Shown: positions 1 to 11,310, counted from the stretch's first letter. The stretch: DNA of 64,000 nt from Eudromia elegans (GCA_003342815.1 PTEX01000309.1:610716-674715), one strand, 5' to 3'. The notes: a model not told the origin generated them from the sequence alone. A program made the numbers and translations.

Positions 1-135
1 GCGCCGCGGGCCGTCCCGCGCGCCGCCCGCGTCCCGGCCACCTGCAGCACGACACGGCACACGGGGAAGGGCCCGCTCGGGCGGCCGGCCGCGGGGAGCC
101 GCAGCGCTGGCCACTGACGTGGACCTCACGTGGGT
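1..135. promoter_or_regulatory. Edge of a CpG island
   Basis: The first ~120 bases are extremely GC-rich and dense in CpG, then composition drops abruptly to AT-rich. At the island's edge are TGACGT (115-120, CRE-like half) and CACGTG (127-132, E-box). The island continues outside the window, so its gene is unknown. It lies about 0.7 kb beyond the inferred FANCC 3' end. It could be a promoter for a neighbouring or antisense transcript. Confidence 0.55.
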
Positions 136-804
136 ACCTCATTTGGCAACCAAAACCACGGAAAGGCTCAGACTGTCACCGCTGAGCACGCGCTGGGAGC
201 TCTGATATCTAATTGCCGCTCGGCTCAAGAACAAAACTCTGCTCACTATCCAAGCAGCCTCTTTTTAGGCTTCTTAAGCTCAGTACTTTTGAGATCCTTA
301 ATGTCTCTCAAATGTAGCTGAAAAATAATGAAGTGGTTCAAAAACGTTTAAAGGAAACATTAACAGGCAGACAAGGTAGCCATGTAGGAATCGTCTCCTT
401 AATCAGCTAAAACTTGTGTAAGGTCTTGCTGGGGTTAGGGACCCACACAAAAAACACTTCTATAAAGTTTTTAGAAGTAAAAATGAGTCTCCCACAAGAA
501 AGACAGAAAAGCGTAAGTCCTTGGAAAAAATTAAGTGACTTTTTTTTTTTTACAGCTCAGGAGTGCCTTTCTTCTTATTTTACTGTGCTAACCAAAACCA
601 CTGCTGTGCACCCCAATCCCTCTGCCTTGCACGTGTTGACTTCATGCCTTCAAATCGAGCTGGAGATTCCACCTAAAGCCTCCACAGGTGCAGTCAAAAT
701 AAAACAGACAGACATCCTCTGTCCTACACTAGCTCATGACCTGCCCTGCTGAGAAATACTCACATTTAAAGTCAACTTATGCTTCTTTGAGCAATAAAAA
801 AAAA
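136..804. other. FANCC 3' flank, no gene seen
   Basis: This is AT-rich sequence between the CpG-rich left edge and the candidate poly(A) site. It contains a 12-T tract (540-551). A 112-codon plus-strand frame at 414-752 has no family features and no supporting context. Confidence 0.6.
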
Positions 805-1394
805 AAATCCTGATTTTTACATTTTAATTTTTATTACATTTTTATGCTTAGGAAGAATTAACAATTTCTGAGCTTATATCTAAGATGCTTGAAATATCTT
901 AGCTGTCTTTGCAGCATAAATGCTGTTGTTTTAGTCAGCCAGAAGACATAACAACCAAAACAGTTTTTCAGTTGTCTAAGTCAATCGGACTCGTTATAGG
1001 TGCCACATACCCTATACAAAACAAAATGCTATTATAAAATATAGATCTCTGCTATCAAAAGGAAGAATTTGGCTAAAATCATACCGTGGCCCTAAACTCA
1101 TTTTCACAGGATTCCCGGACTTCTTGACAAATGCTATTACAACTAGAAGGAAGCAATTTCCAACCTTACTCTCACACATCACTATTCATTTTGAGAGACA
1201 CAAACTTTTTGACTGCTTGTGAAGGCTCTCAACAAAAATAGCAAGATGTTGCAGCAAACATCCAACATTTTACTTGTTTCCTCTTCAGCCTTTTTTACCC
1301 CCAAAGCAACATTCAGGTCCTGTTTCTTTGTTGTTTTTTTCCCTCTCTAAACTATTACACCTCTAGTCTCCTAAGGCACTAAACATCTGCCTCT
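805..1394 (-). other. FANCC: FANCC 3' UTR (candidate extent)
   Basis: This is AT-rich sequence after the stop codon, without further conserved coding. On the minus strand AATAAA lies at 835-830, followed closely by ATTAAA at 828-823. A long T-run on that strand at about 788-799 could serve as the downstream element. The cleavage site is therefore placed near 805-815. Alternative, longer UTRs cannot be excluded. Confidence 0.45.
823..835 (-). terminator. Candidate FANCC polyadenylation signals
   Basis: On the minus strand a canonical AATAAA (835-830) and the variant ATTAAA (828-823) occur in tandem, with a T-rich tract 25-35 nt downstream. This is the only canonical signal I found between the stop codon and the left edge. 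Confidence 0.5.
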
Positions 1395-1634
1395 TCAGTG
1401 CTGGTACTTATCAGTTACCTGTTTACATAATGGAAAGGGGAAAATGGACAGTAGGGCTACCTCTGCAGTTGATGGATAATTAAGGGACAGATTGGTAACT
1501 GGGGTGAAGGCAAAACGCCTGCACATGGCATTGAAGCCAAGAGCAAGTGAAATGTGGGTATTCCTTAGCTGCAAGACACTGTTAGAGTACTTCTGTAGCC
1601 CTGTAGTCAGGTCATCAGTTTTTTCAGCTGTATC
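1395..1634 (-). CDS. FANCC: FANCC terminal coding exon 14 (residues 509-587), divergent and extended
   Basis: This 240-nt segment opens after a tgctttcacag acceptor and ends at TGA (1395-1397). It encodes 79 residues against 47 in human exon 14. The first residues (DTAE, then TDD.....L) align with human HTAEITHEIIGFL. After about 20 residues I see no convincing similarity, and the tail is rich in Ala, Leu, Phe and Pro. No other frame restores the human C-terminus. The acceptor and phase are sound, so this is the most probable last exon. An alternative 3' exon outside the window, or a lineage-specific stop loss, cannot be excluded. Confidence 0.75.
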   Translation of the reverse strand, partial: DTAEKTDDLTTGLQKYSNSVLQLRNTHISLALGFNAMCRRFAFTPVTNLSLNYPSTAEVALLSIFPFPLCKQVTDKYQH

Positions 1635-1815
1635 CTGTGAAAGCAATGTCAAGAAGGAAAATATTTTGATTGGAGCTGCCATTGAGATGTGGCGGTTTTG
1701 ATATAGTTGCTCTGATTGCAATCATCTTTAACCTTCTGTTAGGTTTTCTCTTTCTTAAGACACAGGAACTTAAATCCAATACTCTAAGAAAAATGTATTT
1801 TATGTATTTACTTAC
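1635..1815 (-). other. FANCC: FANCC intron 13 (181 bp)
   Basis: This is the shortest intron, with gtaagt donor and cag acceptor. Exon 13's frame runs on through it without a stop, so retention would produce a longer altered C-terminus. Confidence 0.85.
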
Positions 1816-2013
1816 ATGGGAAATATATTCCTGGGCAATCGTATGTCCACCAGAAGAAAAAAGTAAAAAGCTGGTAAGAAGATGTGTTGTAAGTTGCTGA
1901 GTACCACTTTGCTTTATGTCTGTTTCGTGTACAGCGTCCTGCAGATCTTTGACAGAGAGGGCTGTGCAATTGAAGAGCATCCTAAGTCGATTGTAGATTC
2001 CTGCAGCTTCTAT
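1816..2013 (-). CDS. FANCC: FANCC coding exon 13 (residues 443-508)
   Basis: This 198-nt exon compares with 204 nt in human. It has a ttcccctacag acceptor and a gtaagt donor. It encodes LS..DLQ, then QQL..HLL..FLL followed by GGHTIA, all strong matches to human FANCC residues 461-505. It begins and ends in phase 0. The boundary falls 11 residues into the GHTIA segment, exactly as in human. Confidence 0.95.
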
Positions 2014-4976
2014 CTGTAGGGGAAAAATTAAGGGGAGATAGGATCACAGAAGAGTAAATGTCATAGCTGGGTTATTTTTCCTTTGGATCTACTCACTAAC
2101 AGGAAACTGAATCCTTGGCAAACATTACCCAAATATGAAAAGAGTCTGAATTTAAGCAGCAGGGAGAACAGGGAAGGAAGGGCAGTGCACATTTCTTTTA
2201 CACTGATTCACACACACGTAAGTGAACAGAAGGAATTTTATAACTTTCTTTGGTCTTGCAAACTAAGCAGACAGGGCATCAAGCCAGGGTTTGACCTTTT
2301 TTAATAATAAAAGGAAATGCAGAAAATCCCTCAGCAGAACATAGTCAGATTTTTGCATTGTGGGAAAAAGAACAGAGGCTCCTCAAGGGCTTACTTTAAT
2401 ATTGCTGCTACAAATCAATCAAATCCCCATGCAATCTGACCTCAGCTGATAAAATGTTCTGATAGAAATGCATTTTTTCCTGCTTCCTGTTTTGTTTGCA
2501 ACTTATGTTTTGTTATGTTTTTACCTTTTGAGTTAACCAATACAAACTCATTTTTATTAGGAGGAGAAAATAGATTTTTGGCATCCACACAATAGAAGCA
2601 GAACTATAAGGAGCTAGTGCAAAAAAAATCATAACAATAATTCAGCTCACCATATTAAAACTAAAAAAGAAGAAAAAAAGCAGATAGTAATTGCAGAGAC
2701 AATTGAAAAATATACCGCTGTGAACCAAATTTTAGTAATTTAGCTGACATTGTTCTTCTCATCCCTCCACCATTACCATTGCCACATGAAAGTCTGCGAA
2801 ACGCTATTACTCTGAAAGCAAATTATGTTCAGAACGACATATGGGGTAGCAAACGACACCAGAACCTGATGTAAGATAACTGGAATTCCTCAAGTCACCA
2901 CGTGCTTCCCATTCTTGGTTTGCCTCCATTCAGTCCATCAACAACACAAGGTTTTTAGCAGGACTTGCTCCACAAACTCATATACCCTATGAGAATTTCT
3001 CTTAGTGCCAAAGTTATCATGACCAATGTTCAACCTTTTTCCTTCAATATTTCAGGATTTGAATGTATGGAAACACTCAAAGTGTTTAATAAAGAGTGAG
3101 AGGCAGTATACTCCAACAGACCTGCACATTGAGCGACTCCAGAAGCACACAGCAGAAGTTGCTGTTTTCTTCTTTGGGCATTCCACTCCTGCTCCCACAT
3201 ACCTATGCTGCTACCTCAAACAAGTGACAGAAACTCAAAATCTTAAGTCAGGAGCTCACGCCTCCCCAGATGAAAATGTTCCAGGAGTTCCCATTCCATC
3301 CTCCTGCCCTGTTCACTGCTGAGCAGGAGATCAGCAGGTCAGAAGTGTCTTTGCTTAAGCAGTGAAAGGTGCAAAAGGTGGGGAAGGAACAACTCCTTTT
3401 GAGAGGGCGGTAAGATGGCACAGTCTCTATATGCACAATCTCCACAGAAAGCTAACGTGCCAAAGAACATTTTCTTGATATTTCACCAGGCAGATGCAGC
3501 ACAGAGTGAAGCAGATGGCTAACTACGAGGCAGCAGCCTTGCATGAACTGTGGGATTTCTTTTCAAGTAGCCTGACCTGTAGAAAACAAATCTTTTCCAC
3601 TGCAAATAACTCTAAATAAAAGAATCACACTGAACTAAAATACAAGACCTCTGGGAATAGATGAGTAATTGCGTGGGCTCTCCATGGAAAAGCTTCTCTC
3701 TCATCTCATATTTGTCATGTGTTATTACTGAGAATAACAAACTGATAAATAGCATAGGGGACGCACAAGGAGATGACTAAATTTGGGACAACGTGATTTC
3801 ATTTTGCAGTGCTTCAGACAGAACAATGCTCCATAAACATGAATCTCAACACCTACAGTCTTCTGGTTTCATTTGCTTGTGTTTATTGCCTTGGTCTTGC
3901 CTTCTTCCCTGAAGTTGCCCTTTAAAACTCCATTTTCTTCACCAGTGTGTAGCTCAAGCCTCACCTTTCTCTATCAGCATTCCACCCCAACACATACAAA
4001 CTCTCCCCATCCTAGACGGGCATGAGAACTTCAAGAGAAAAACAACATTAAGTGATTGGAATGGGAGCTTGCATTTGCACTGCCAATTTTCTTTTCATGG
4101 CCAGGGAAAGAGAGGAAGGGAATGAAAAGAATTACTGCAAACACTATAATATGTAAGGGATTAGATGAATGACAAAAGTACAGTGTTTTAATAGGATCAT
4201 GTATTGAACTGCATTTTTAAAGCAAAAAGCATTAATTTTAAAATTAAGAAAAAACAGAGGTCCTGCAGCAAGATTCTGAATCTGAGCTTTGGAAAACAGA
4301 TTCGCCAGAATAGTTCAAACCTGTATAACAGGTCCACGCTGGAAGGTTTTCATGCATATGTCTGCATACACAGACAAGCAGCCTTTTTCATGCAACAGGG
4401 AGCATGGTTAGAATATGGCTATATAGAATATAGAATATGAGCACATGGGAACATAACACGCTTGCTACAATCTCATACATGCTAAAAATTCAGTGATGAG
4501 AGATAAGAGAAATCAAGCTAGACGGGTATGACTGGGATCCAGTGCTGCTTCTACTGCTGATCCTGCAGAATCCTCTGAGAAAGAAGCACTTGCAAGAGGA
4601 AATCATAACACAGGGATGCCAGATTCTTCCACACAGATTTCAAACATACGGTCGGTCCCATATCTGCCTAACTTCTGTTTAGAAGCAGTTGAGTTGTATA
4701 AAAGAATATCAAGAACCCTATATAATACCCTTGGGGAAAAAAAAAAAGAAAAGAAAAACAAAGCTTTCTAAATGTCACCATCAAGGAAATCCACAAAAAT
4801 TATTCCTGGACTATTTCACTGCAGCCCAATACCCATGAGACATGCAAAACCAATACCTTCTTCAGGGCAGATTGCTTTCTTTCTTTTGTGTGTGTGAGTA
4901 CAACTGGCTGTATAGCAAAGCGATATGATCGGCCTGCTGTCTGCTTACTTCTGATTGCTATTGCCACAACACCCAC
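2014..4976 (-). other. FANCC: FANCC intron 12
   Basis: This 2,963-bp AT-rich intron starts with the unusual gtgggt donor. Apart from an A-rich run near 4737-4760 I see no repeat family, RNA gene or coding similarity. Confidence 0.85.
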
Positions 4977-5148
4977 CATTGTTTGAGCCCGTTGCTGGTT
5001 TTCATTCTGAGGACTGTAGTAGAATGCCAGCAGCCACAGCAAAGCATCTGGCTCTGCAGAGGCCTTCAGTAATTGTTCTGCTGCAACATCCAGCCATTCT
5101 CCAAAACGAGCAATCAAAAACCAGATTTCAAAGAGGTCAACAAAAGAT
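4977..5148 (-). CDS. FANCC: FANCC coding exon 12 (residues 385-442)
   Basis: This 172-nt exon compares with 175 nt in human. It encodes the highly conserved run WFL...FG.W...[18 protein letters not shown] and QQRAQTM. The acceptor is atttttctccag. The donor was chosen as ATG|gtgggt because human exon 12 also ends exactly after the Met of QTM, and because the joined frame then keeps the human spacing of 22 residues to the next conserved DLQ. A closer-to-consensus gtaagc 33 nt downstream would shift the frame into a stop in exon 13. Confidence 0.94.
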
Positions 5149-6004
5149 CTGGAGAAAAATAAAAGACAGACCATGAGTAATTTCCTGTTATTAACAATTT
5201 GAAAAATTACTAAAAGTTATTCAAAAGGTCTAATTTAACTACAACGGGTGTTGGCATTAAATACAATTGTCAAAGGCTTCTTCAGCAGATACTGCCTTAC
5301 CTGTTAAGCAGGTATTCGTGCATCGTATTAATCATTTGCAGTAAAGATTAAAGAAAACATATACCAATGCTATTAAAAAGTTGACTTTGCTCAACAAATT
5401 ATCTATAAAGCTGTCTTCAAATAAACAGTAGTAACAAAATATTTTGTAATAAAATATACATCTTAAGATTAGATGTTACAATTTATACTCTCCAACTTAA
5501 GGATTTTTAAAACTTTAAATCCTATCTTTAAAACTAATTTAACATACTATTAGTTCATATTGCTTTACAGCTATTTTTCTGTTTAAGAGCATATGGTTTT
5601 GGTAGTAGAGAAGGAAGTATCTTTAAATGGAGTTCAAATAGAAGGATATTCATTTGCTTTTAAAATTCTGACCCTCTTTAACGAAAATTTGTAAGAATGT
5701 CAGGTATTGCAGGAAGAAAAAGGAAGCACAGAAAGGACCACATTCCCCTATTTGTATTTAATTGAAATTAAGATATAAAATTTTACCAGAGCTGACTCCA
5801 CTAAACATTTAAGATAAACAGTGAGGTGAGCCAAGGATTCAAAGATTTGACAGCATTCCCCTCAGCAAAATAATCTACTTATTTGACCATAATTTAATGC
5901 CATAGCAACTTAAGTGGACAAGTAAGATCCAAAGAAATTTAACTGAAAGCAAATTACTAGAAATCGGTAGCTCTGCTAAGGGTTAGACAGACAGCACTGA
6001 CAAC

Positions 6005-6190
6005 TGGAGGCGTCGACAGCCCAAAGGATAAACACACGTTGTTAGACCCGAGGCACTGCAATGACTTTGCACGTTCTCAGCAGAACGGGACCGTGTTCTC
6101 GCCCCGGGAGCCGGGGCCCGCGCACCTCCCGCTCCCTGTGGCGGCTGCACCCCACAGCCACTGCCTGGTTTGCAGTCACATCCCCACACC
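6005..6190. promoter_or_regulatory. Intragenic CpG islet
   Basis: About 190 bp with some 16 CpG dinucleotides are concentrated around 6060-6150, where the core reads as alternating CCCGGG- and GGGCCCGCGC-like blocks. The surrounding intron is AT-rich and CpG-poor. This could be an internal promoter, an unmethylated regulatory element, or the remnant of a GC-rich insertion. No exon or ORF supports a gene. Confidence 0.4.
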
Positions 6191-6764
6191 ACGTCTGGAA
6201 ACCTGCCTTGATTGATTTCTGCTTTATCACCTATTTTAATGTGACGTTTACTGTTTGTTTATACATAATGATAAAGAACACATGTACCAGAAATAGCACA
6301 GAGAGCGCTCCACAGTAAGCAGGAGGAAAAAGGAGACAAGGATTATGCTGTACTGGAGTAATTCTTGCTCCTCTCTTAACCTTGTTAGGTAAAAAGTATA
6401 CAGAATTTGCAATAAATCAATAGAAGTCAAATGAAATACAGTTCCTTATGGATGCTAGATTTTAAAAACTAAAGCCAGATTCATTCTTTTGTAGCATAGA
6501 GGAATTTGAGAGGAAAGATAATTGCTGCAAGAACTGTAAAGGAAATAAACTCATTTACCAGTACTGGCAAATACAGCACTAATCAAACTCATGCAGTACC
6601 AAAGCCAAAGTGGGGAGAAGGCAATATTAGCCAAGAAAGAGCTGAACAACAAAAGAAGAACAGACACAATTGTGTTATTGTAATATATTATGATGGATTA
6701 TGTTTGTTTTCTTTGTTTGTTCCGTGTTTGAGTTATGGCTTTCCAAGATGCCAGTGACGGCTAC

Positions 6765-7045
6765 TGGTCACAATTCAGGGGCGAAAACATTGGACCGACT
6801 CCAGAGCTGGACAGGCAAGACAGAGCACCAAGGCCCAGCTCAGAGGGACGGCGGGACGCAGGCAGCTCATGGCCAGGGCCCAGGGGGAACTGCCACCCCC
6901 GAGTCACCTGAAGCCACGTGTGAACACAGGGAGCCGCCTGCAGGGTGTCGTGGAAGAGGGGGCACTGGGAGCCTTGGTTTGTGAATCTGTCCCACCCGGC
7001 CTGTGCTTCACAGCTCTATGGCTCCATCTCACAGCTCTAGCCCGC
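6765..7045. other. GC-elevated intronic patch, unidentified
   Basis: The composition shifts to GC-rich with several CpGs (ggcgaaaac, ggacggcggg, gtgtcgtgg). It matches no CR1 segment I can recognise. It may be an old, decayed insertion. Confidence 0.3.
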
Positions 7046-7369
7046 TCCAGATCTCACCACATGCTTGGTAAGAAAGAATTACAGGGTAGCAGGAGATGGA
7101 GATGTATCTTTTCTCATTCTTTTCATATGGACCCACAACATCTACTGCCAAGAAAAATTCATGCAGACAGACACCGTCATTCATTACAGGCAATTTTTTA
7201 AAGCATGGGAATAAAAGGTCAGAAGGATGGGCTGTCATCTCACAGTGCAACACAACAAAGCATGCCGAAGAGCTGTATGAACCCTGAAAAATGAAGGGGT
7301 TTGATGTTCAGATATTTCCACAAACCTGCAGAAAGCTAGTCCCATCTTTGTAAGCAATCCTGCTCCCTA

Positions 7370-7700
7370 CAGGCTTCCCCCAATACTGGCAGCAATTCCG
7401 GTGAGCAGAGTTCTCCTGCCCAAGCAATGGAGCGATGCCAGGCCAGAGCATTCCAAGGAGCATTCTTGAAGGCAACCTGCCCCTCTCAGCCCAGAGCCCA
7501 GGCTCGCTCCTTCCTCAAGACAAACCTCCCTGAACACCCCTCATGGTGCCTCCTCAACACTCCGCTTCTGCTGCTGAAAAGAGGAAGGGGACTCTATAAG
7601 TGTAAGTATAGACAGGGGATCCACGTCCTGAAGACAGGAAATGCCCAAGGACAAGTTCCCCCAGGCCTTTTCACATTGCACCTCCTCTGGGCATAGCAAT
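7370..7700. other. GC-elevated intronic patch, unidentified
   Basis: A second moderately GC-rich stretch in intron 11. It has an open 89-codon plus-strand frame (7427-7696), but neither side shows splice or homology support. Confidence 0.25.
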
Positions 7701-8051
7701 GATGGAGAAATTCAGGCTAAGCAGGATTAGAAATCGAATCAGGAAAGTTTCAGGAGACAAACAGGAGAGCAGGCACAGAAGCATTTCTTTGATATAGTTC
7801 AGCAGCTTGCTGAGGCAAAAGCAAATGCAGGGGAAAACTGTGTTTTCCGAGAGGATTATTGGTCAGCTCTACACGTGCTACAAAGTTCAGTTTTATAGGC
7901 AGTCTAAGTCCTAACCTTAAAAGAAGGCAGAATTTAAATAATAATAATAAAATTACACTTAAAGAATTGTGTCAGGTACAGACTGCAAACGGGGTGATTT
8001 TTCATGGAGTAACAGATGCAAAGCACAAAGAAATGAGAGAATATTGCTTAC

Positions 8052-8124
8052 CCAACGCTTTCATCTTCTATTAAAGTCTTGACCATTTCTGAAATGCATT
8101 TCAAGTGCTGAGAGCAATGTATAT
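8052..8124 (-). CDS. FANCC: FANCC coding exon 11 (residues 361-385)
   Basis: This 73-nt exon lies between an aattgccag acceptor and a gtaagc donor. It encodes a helix aligning to human residues 357-385, with the pattern DI......LK.ISE...... .ED. The product is slightly shorter than the human segment. It ends two bases into a Gly codon completed by exon 12. Confidence 0.93.
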
Positions 8125-8698
8125 CTGGCAATTAAGGAGGAAAGGAGAGAAAAAAATCTCAAGGAAAATGAAGTGCAAAGGTTCAGCTAGACTACAACTA
8201 AAACAATAAAACCAGCAATATTAAACTGCCATTAAAGTCTGTAAAACACAATTCAATTTTCACAAAGTATTTTAAATTTCATTCAAATAATTCCCAATTT
8301 TCAGACATAATTATGTTTGTCTGTGTCTTCTTAGAGCAATTGACAATGCCAAAAAAGGGGGTAGAGCTTCAAATCAGGCACATGTCCCCTGTATGAATTC
8401 TACCTCAGTACTAGCACATAACCAGTAGGAAAAACATCTTAGTCGCTCCTATCCCTGAGCAGAAATTGTTGCTTGCACAGAACTTTAATAAGTGGTTTCT
8501 TGACCTAAAAGAGTTACGTGTTACATTCTAAAAGTCCAGGTGAATTCAAGTTTAGAGACAAACATCAGAGCAACATAGCTGTAACACACCAATCAGAATT
8601 TTTATTATAACATTAAGTTTCAGGTGAAATGTTGTCTTAGGTCCTTTTAAGATATACAAAACAGGTCAATGCTGTAAACATTCAATGCAGAAACTTAC
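8125..8698 (-). other. FANCC: FANCC intron 10 (574 bp)
   Basis: This short AT-rich intron separates the two small exons 10 and 11. Nothing else is recognised in it. Confidence 0.88.
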
Positions 8699-8774
8699 CA
8701 GTAGGTTGCCTGAGCAAAGCTCTTACGAGAGGCTGGTGACAGTGAGAGAAGTAGACTTTCAGTGGAAACTTATG
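8699..8774 (-). CDS. FANCC: FANCC coding exon 10 (residues 336-361)
   Basis: This 76-nt exon has the same length as human c.997-1072. It encodes a segment with LK.YF followed by a helix ending LLRQP, aligning to human LKTYF...LLQDP. The acceptor is gtgttttag and the donor gtaagt. It ends one base into the Asp codon completed by exon 11. Sequence identity is lower than in flanking exons, but length and phase fix the call. Confidence 0.93.
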
Positions 8775-10161
8775 CTAAAACACAAAATTGTCATTTTAAG
8801 AACTTTCTGATGAGTTTTGAAGGACATTTTCCACAGCTACCAAACTCATATCATCTAACTAACAATACAGTCTGAAGTAAAAAGGACACAAAATTGATTT
8901 TTACATTTTGCATAAAGACAGAAAGAGGAAATGAAAGAAAAGCTTGCTTAGAAGGCATTAGTATTTATGAATTTAATATATGCATTAAAAGGGATTTGGA
9001 GTATAATGAGAACTAAATCCTACTATTACTTTTTTCCCTCCTATAATCGCACACACACAAAATTTTTTTTTTTTGAAAGAGAAAACTGAAATTCTTAGTG
9101 TCTGATTCTGCACACGGTGGACAGGCACTGACGAGTGAGACCCTCCTCTTAGCTGTGTACGTGTGATATGTTTACATAGCTCATGCACTTGTGAGACCAA
9201 AAGCAGCACCCCTTTAATCTATCTTGCTGTTCACAAGAATCTACTGATTCATCTGATATGTAGTATGCAGTGAACTCTGTTTAAATCACCATATGAACGA
9301 CCTTAGCACTCTTCTAACTTCTTTAAGAAGAGATTTAGAAAACAGACTGTATACAAAGTGATAAATTCATGAACTCAATGAAAACTTCATTTAGTTTAAA
9401 AAAATCTTTTCATTCAGATTTAGGAAATGTATACATAGAGTAAAAATAAATGAAATGACACATTCTCATTATTTTTCTTCTCTGTAAATAATAGCTAACT
9501 GAAAGTACACTATATTAATATATATAGTATCCTCAAGCCCTGGGTGTGTAATTGTTATAGTAAAACTCTTAAGTGTCTATTCATCATGTGGCATTAACCT
9601 AATTCAAAATTAATAATCTCTATACTAAACTATGCAGGTAGCCAATTAGCTAGCACCAAAAATCCCCTTGAAAAGCAGCAGTTAGTAGCCAAGACAACCC
9701 ACAGCATAAACTGCATATGAAAATGGTATTGCAAAGTCAGTGAAAATTGTTTTTCAGCTTACAGCTCAGCATACAAAAAGCAAAAATATTTGCTTCTTTC
9801 TATACTAGCACAGTATTTTAGTTAGTTCATTCCATATGTAAATAATCACAAACAACCAAACAATAGGATAAAACAAGTTTGCATTGGTTGGCTATAACAA
9901 CTGACATGGCAATATCACGTTTCTCACATAACAATAAATAGGAAATAAAAGTGAAAAAATAATTAAAATATTTCATAAGTTATTTAAAACAATTATTTAA
10001 TTTCTAGGTAAATATAACTGATAAAATGAAAAGATGAAGGGAAAAGACTGTTAGAGGAAATCATAATTTCTATCAAGTAAGTGCATAAGGTTTAAATTTA
10101 TAAATTATGAACTAATGTGACTCAAATAGCTAAGACGGTTTTCACTTTCACCACAAATTTG

Positions 10162-10203
10162 AAAAAAAAAGAAAAAAAAGAAAAAAAAAAAAAAAAAAAA
10201 AAA
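10162..10203. repeat. Interrupted poly(A) tract
   Basis: Runs of 9, 8 and 23 A are separated by single G. There is no retroelement body on either side that I recognise, so this is a simple repeat. Confidence 0.9.
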
Positions 10204-11019
10204 CTGGTAGTACAAAACCCCGAGGATCATCCCAACAGTGGTCCCAATACATCCATTCTTAAATTTCTTTTTTGGTGAATGTACAAATGGTCTTTTTTCA
10301 TGAGAAGGCAGGTTTAATCCCTGTGGTCTGTTTATATCTTTTTCTTTTATATCAGAACATAGAAGAGCAAGTCTAGTCCTAAAATGTACCCTATTTTCTT
10401 TTTCTCCCCAAACTGCGCATTTTTTCTACATATCCTTACCCTCTCTAAATAGTCTCCAAAGTTATTGAAAAAGATGGCTACACTTGACAGTTGCCACAGT
10501 GGCATAGGGAATCACTGTCCTCCTGTTTTGCAACCTGTGCAGCTGCCAGTCTTGACCTGGGTCTTTGAATTAATTTTTAGACACGTATGTTTGCCCAGCC
10601 TTTTTTCAATTAACTGTATTATAAATTCCTAAAGTCTCAGATGACCCAGTTAGATCCCTCTTTGTCCTCTGTCATTAAGTGGTTTTACCCTTCCTATGTG
10701 AAATGTTAACAGAGCAAATTATATCCCGTTAAGTGTATCCAGATACCACTAAGACGTATGGTATGACAACACAAATCTGATCATAGTGATTTAAACAAAC
10801 TTTACAAAGCAGTCTGTGCCTGCTCGCTTGTATGCCAAGCTTTAGTTAATATTATGATTGACTCAAACACTGAAACAGGGCATTTAAAGTACTACCTTAA
10901 TTAGAGTCCAAGAAATCAAATTGTATATAAATTGAATGCAGGAAACCTACTTAACATTTAAAAAAAAAGAAAGAAAAAGAAGTGGGCAATAGTCCACGTC
11001 ACAAAGTTAGCAGATGAAG

Positions 11020-11310
11020 GACTTTCACCCTAAAGGGCATTCATGGCCTGCACAACAGGTCTAGCCCTGGGTCTCCGAGGGCCACAGGATCTGCCCTGGT
11101 GCTCCCCACCTATCCAGGGATTCGCTAGGTGCTGATGCCATGAAACGAGGGTGGCATAAAAATCTACCTGCAGAGGCCTGTCTTACACAGGCGGCTGCGG
11201 TGCCATGTTCAGTTCACACTGCCTGAGGCTACAACACAGGTCCAGTCACACTCCTTAGACACACGGACATCACATGGCCCAGGACCAAGACCCAAACCTT
11301 TCTAAACTCT
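11020..11310. other. GC-elevated intronic patch, unidentified
   Basis: The composition is distinctly richer in GC than the rest of intron 9, with sharp edges. It does not resemble the two CR1 copies in the window. It may be an old repeat remnant. Confidence 0.3.

Larger units (their letters stand above)
5149..8051 (-). other. FANCC: FANCC intron 11
   Basis: This 2,903-bp intron has unusual composition. It holds a CpG-rich islet (about 6005-6190) and two GC-elevated patches (about 6765-7045 and 7370-7700), all inside otherwise AT-rich sequence. Open frames in the patches have no recognisable protein features. Confidence 0.85.

Noticed and set aside
414..752. 112-codon plus-strand open frame beyond the FANCC 3' end
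   Set aside because: No family features; the composition resembles noncoding sequence and a T-run encodes a phenylalanine string. There is no promoter or splice support.
780..810. Plus-strand AATAAA near 793 as the poly(A) signal of a convergent gene
   Set aside because: It merges into a 12-A run, and no plus-strand exon is recognisable to its left. It is as likely part of the T-rich downstream element of FANCC on the other strand.
1624..1980. Single 118-codon frame covering exon 13 and beyond
   Set aside because: Only the part from 2013 to 1816 is FANCC. The rest reads through intron 13, where a perfect gtaagt donor and a good acceptor define the splice.
7427..7696. 89-codon plus-strand frame in a GC-elevated patch
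   Set aside because: No recognisable motif, no splice sites with compatible phase, and it sits in the middle of FANCC intron 11.
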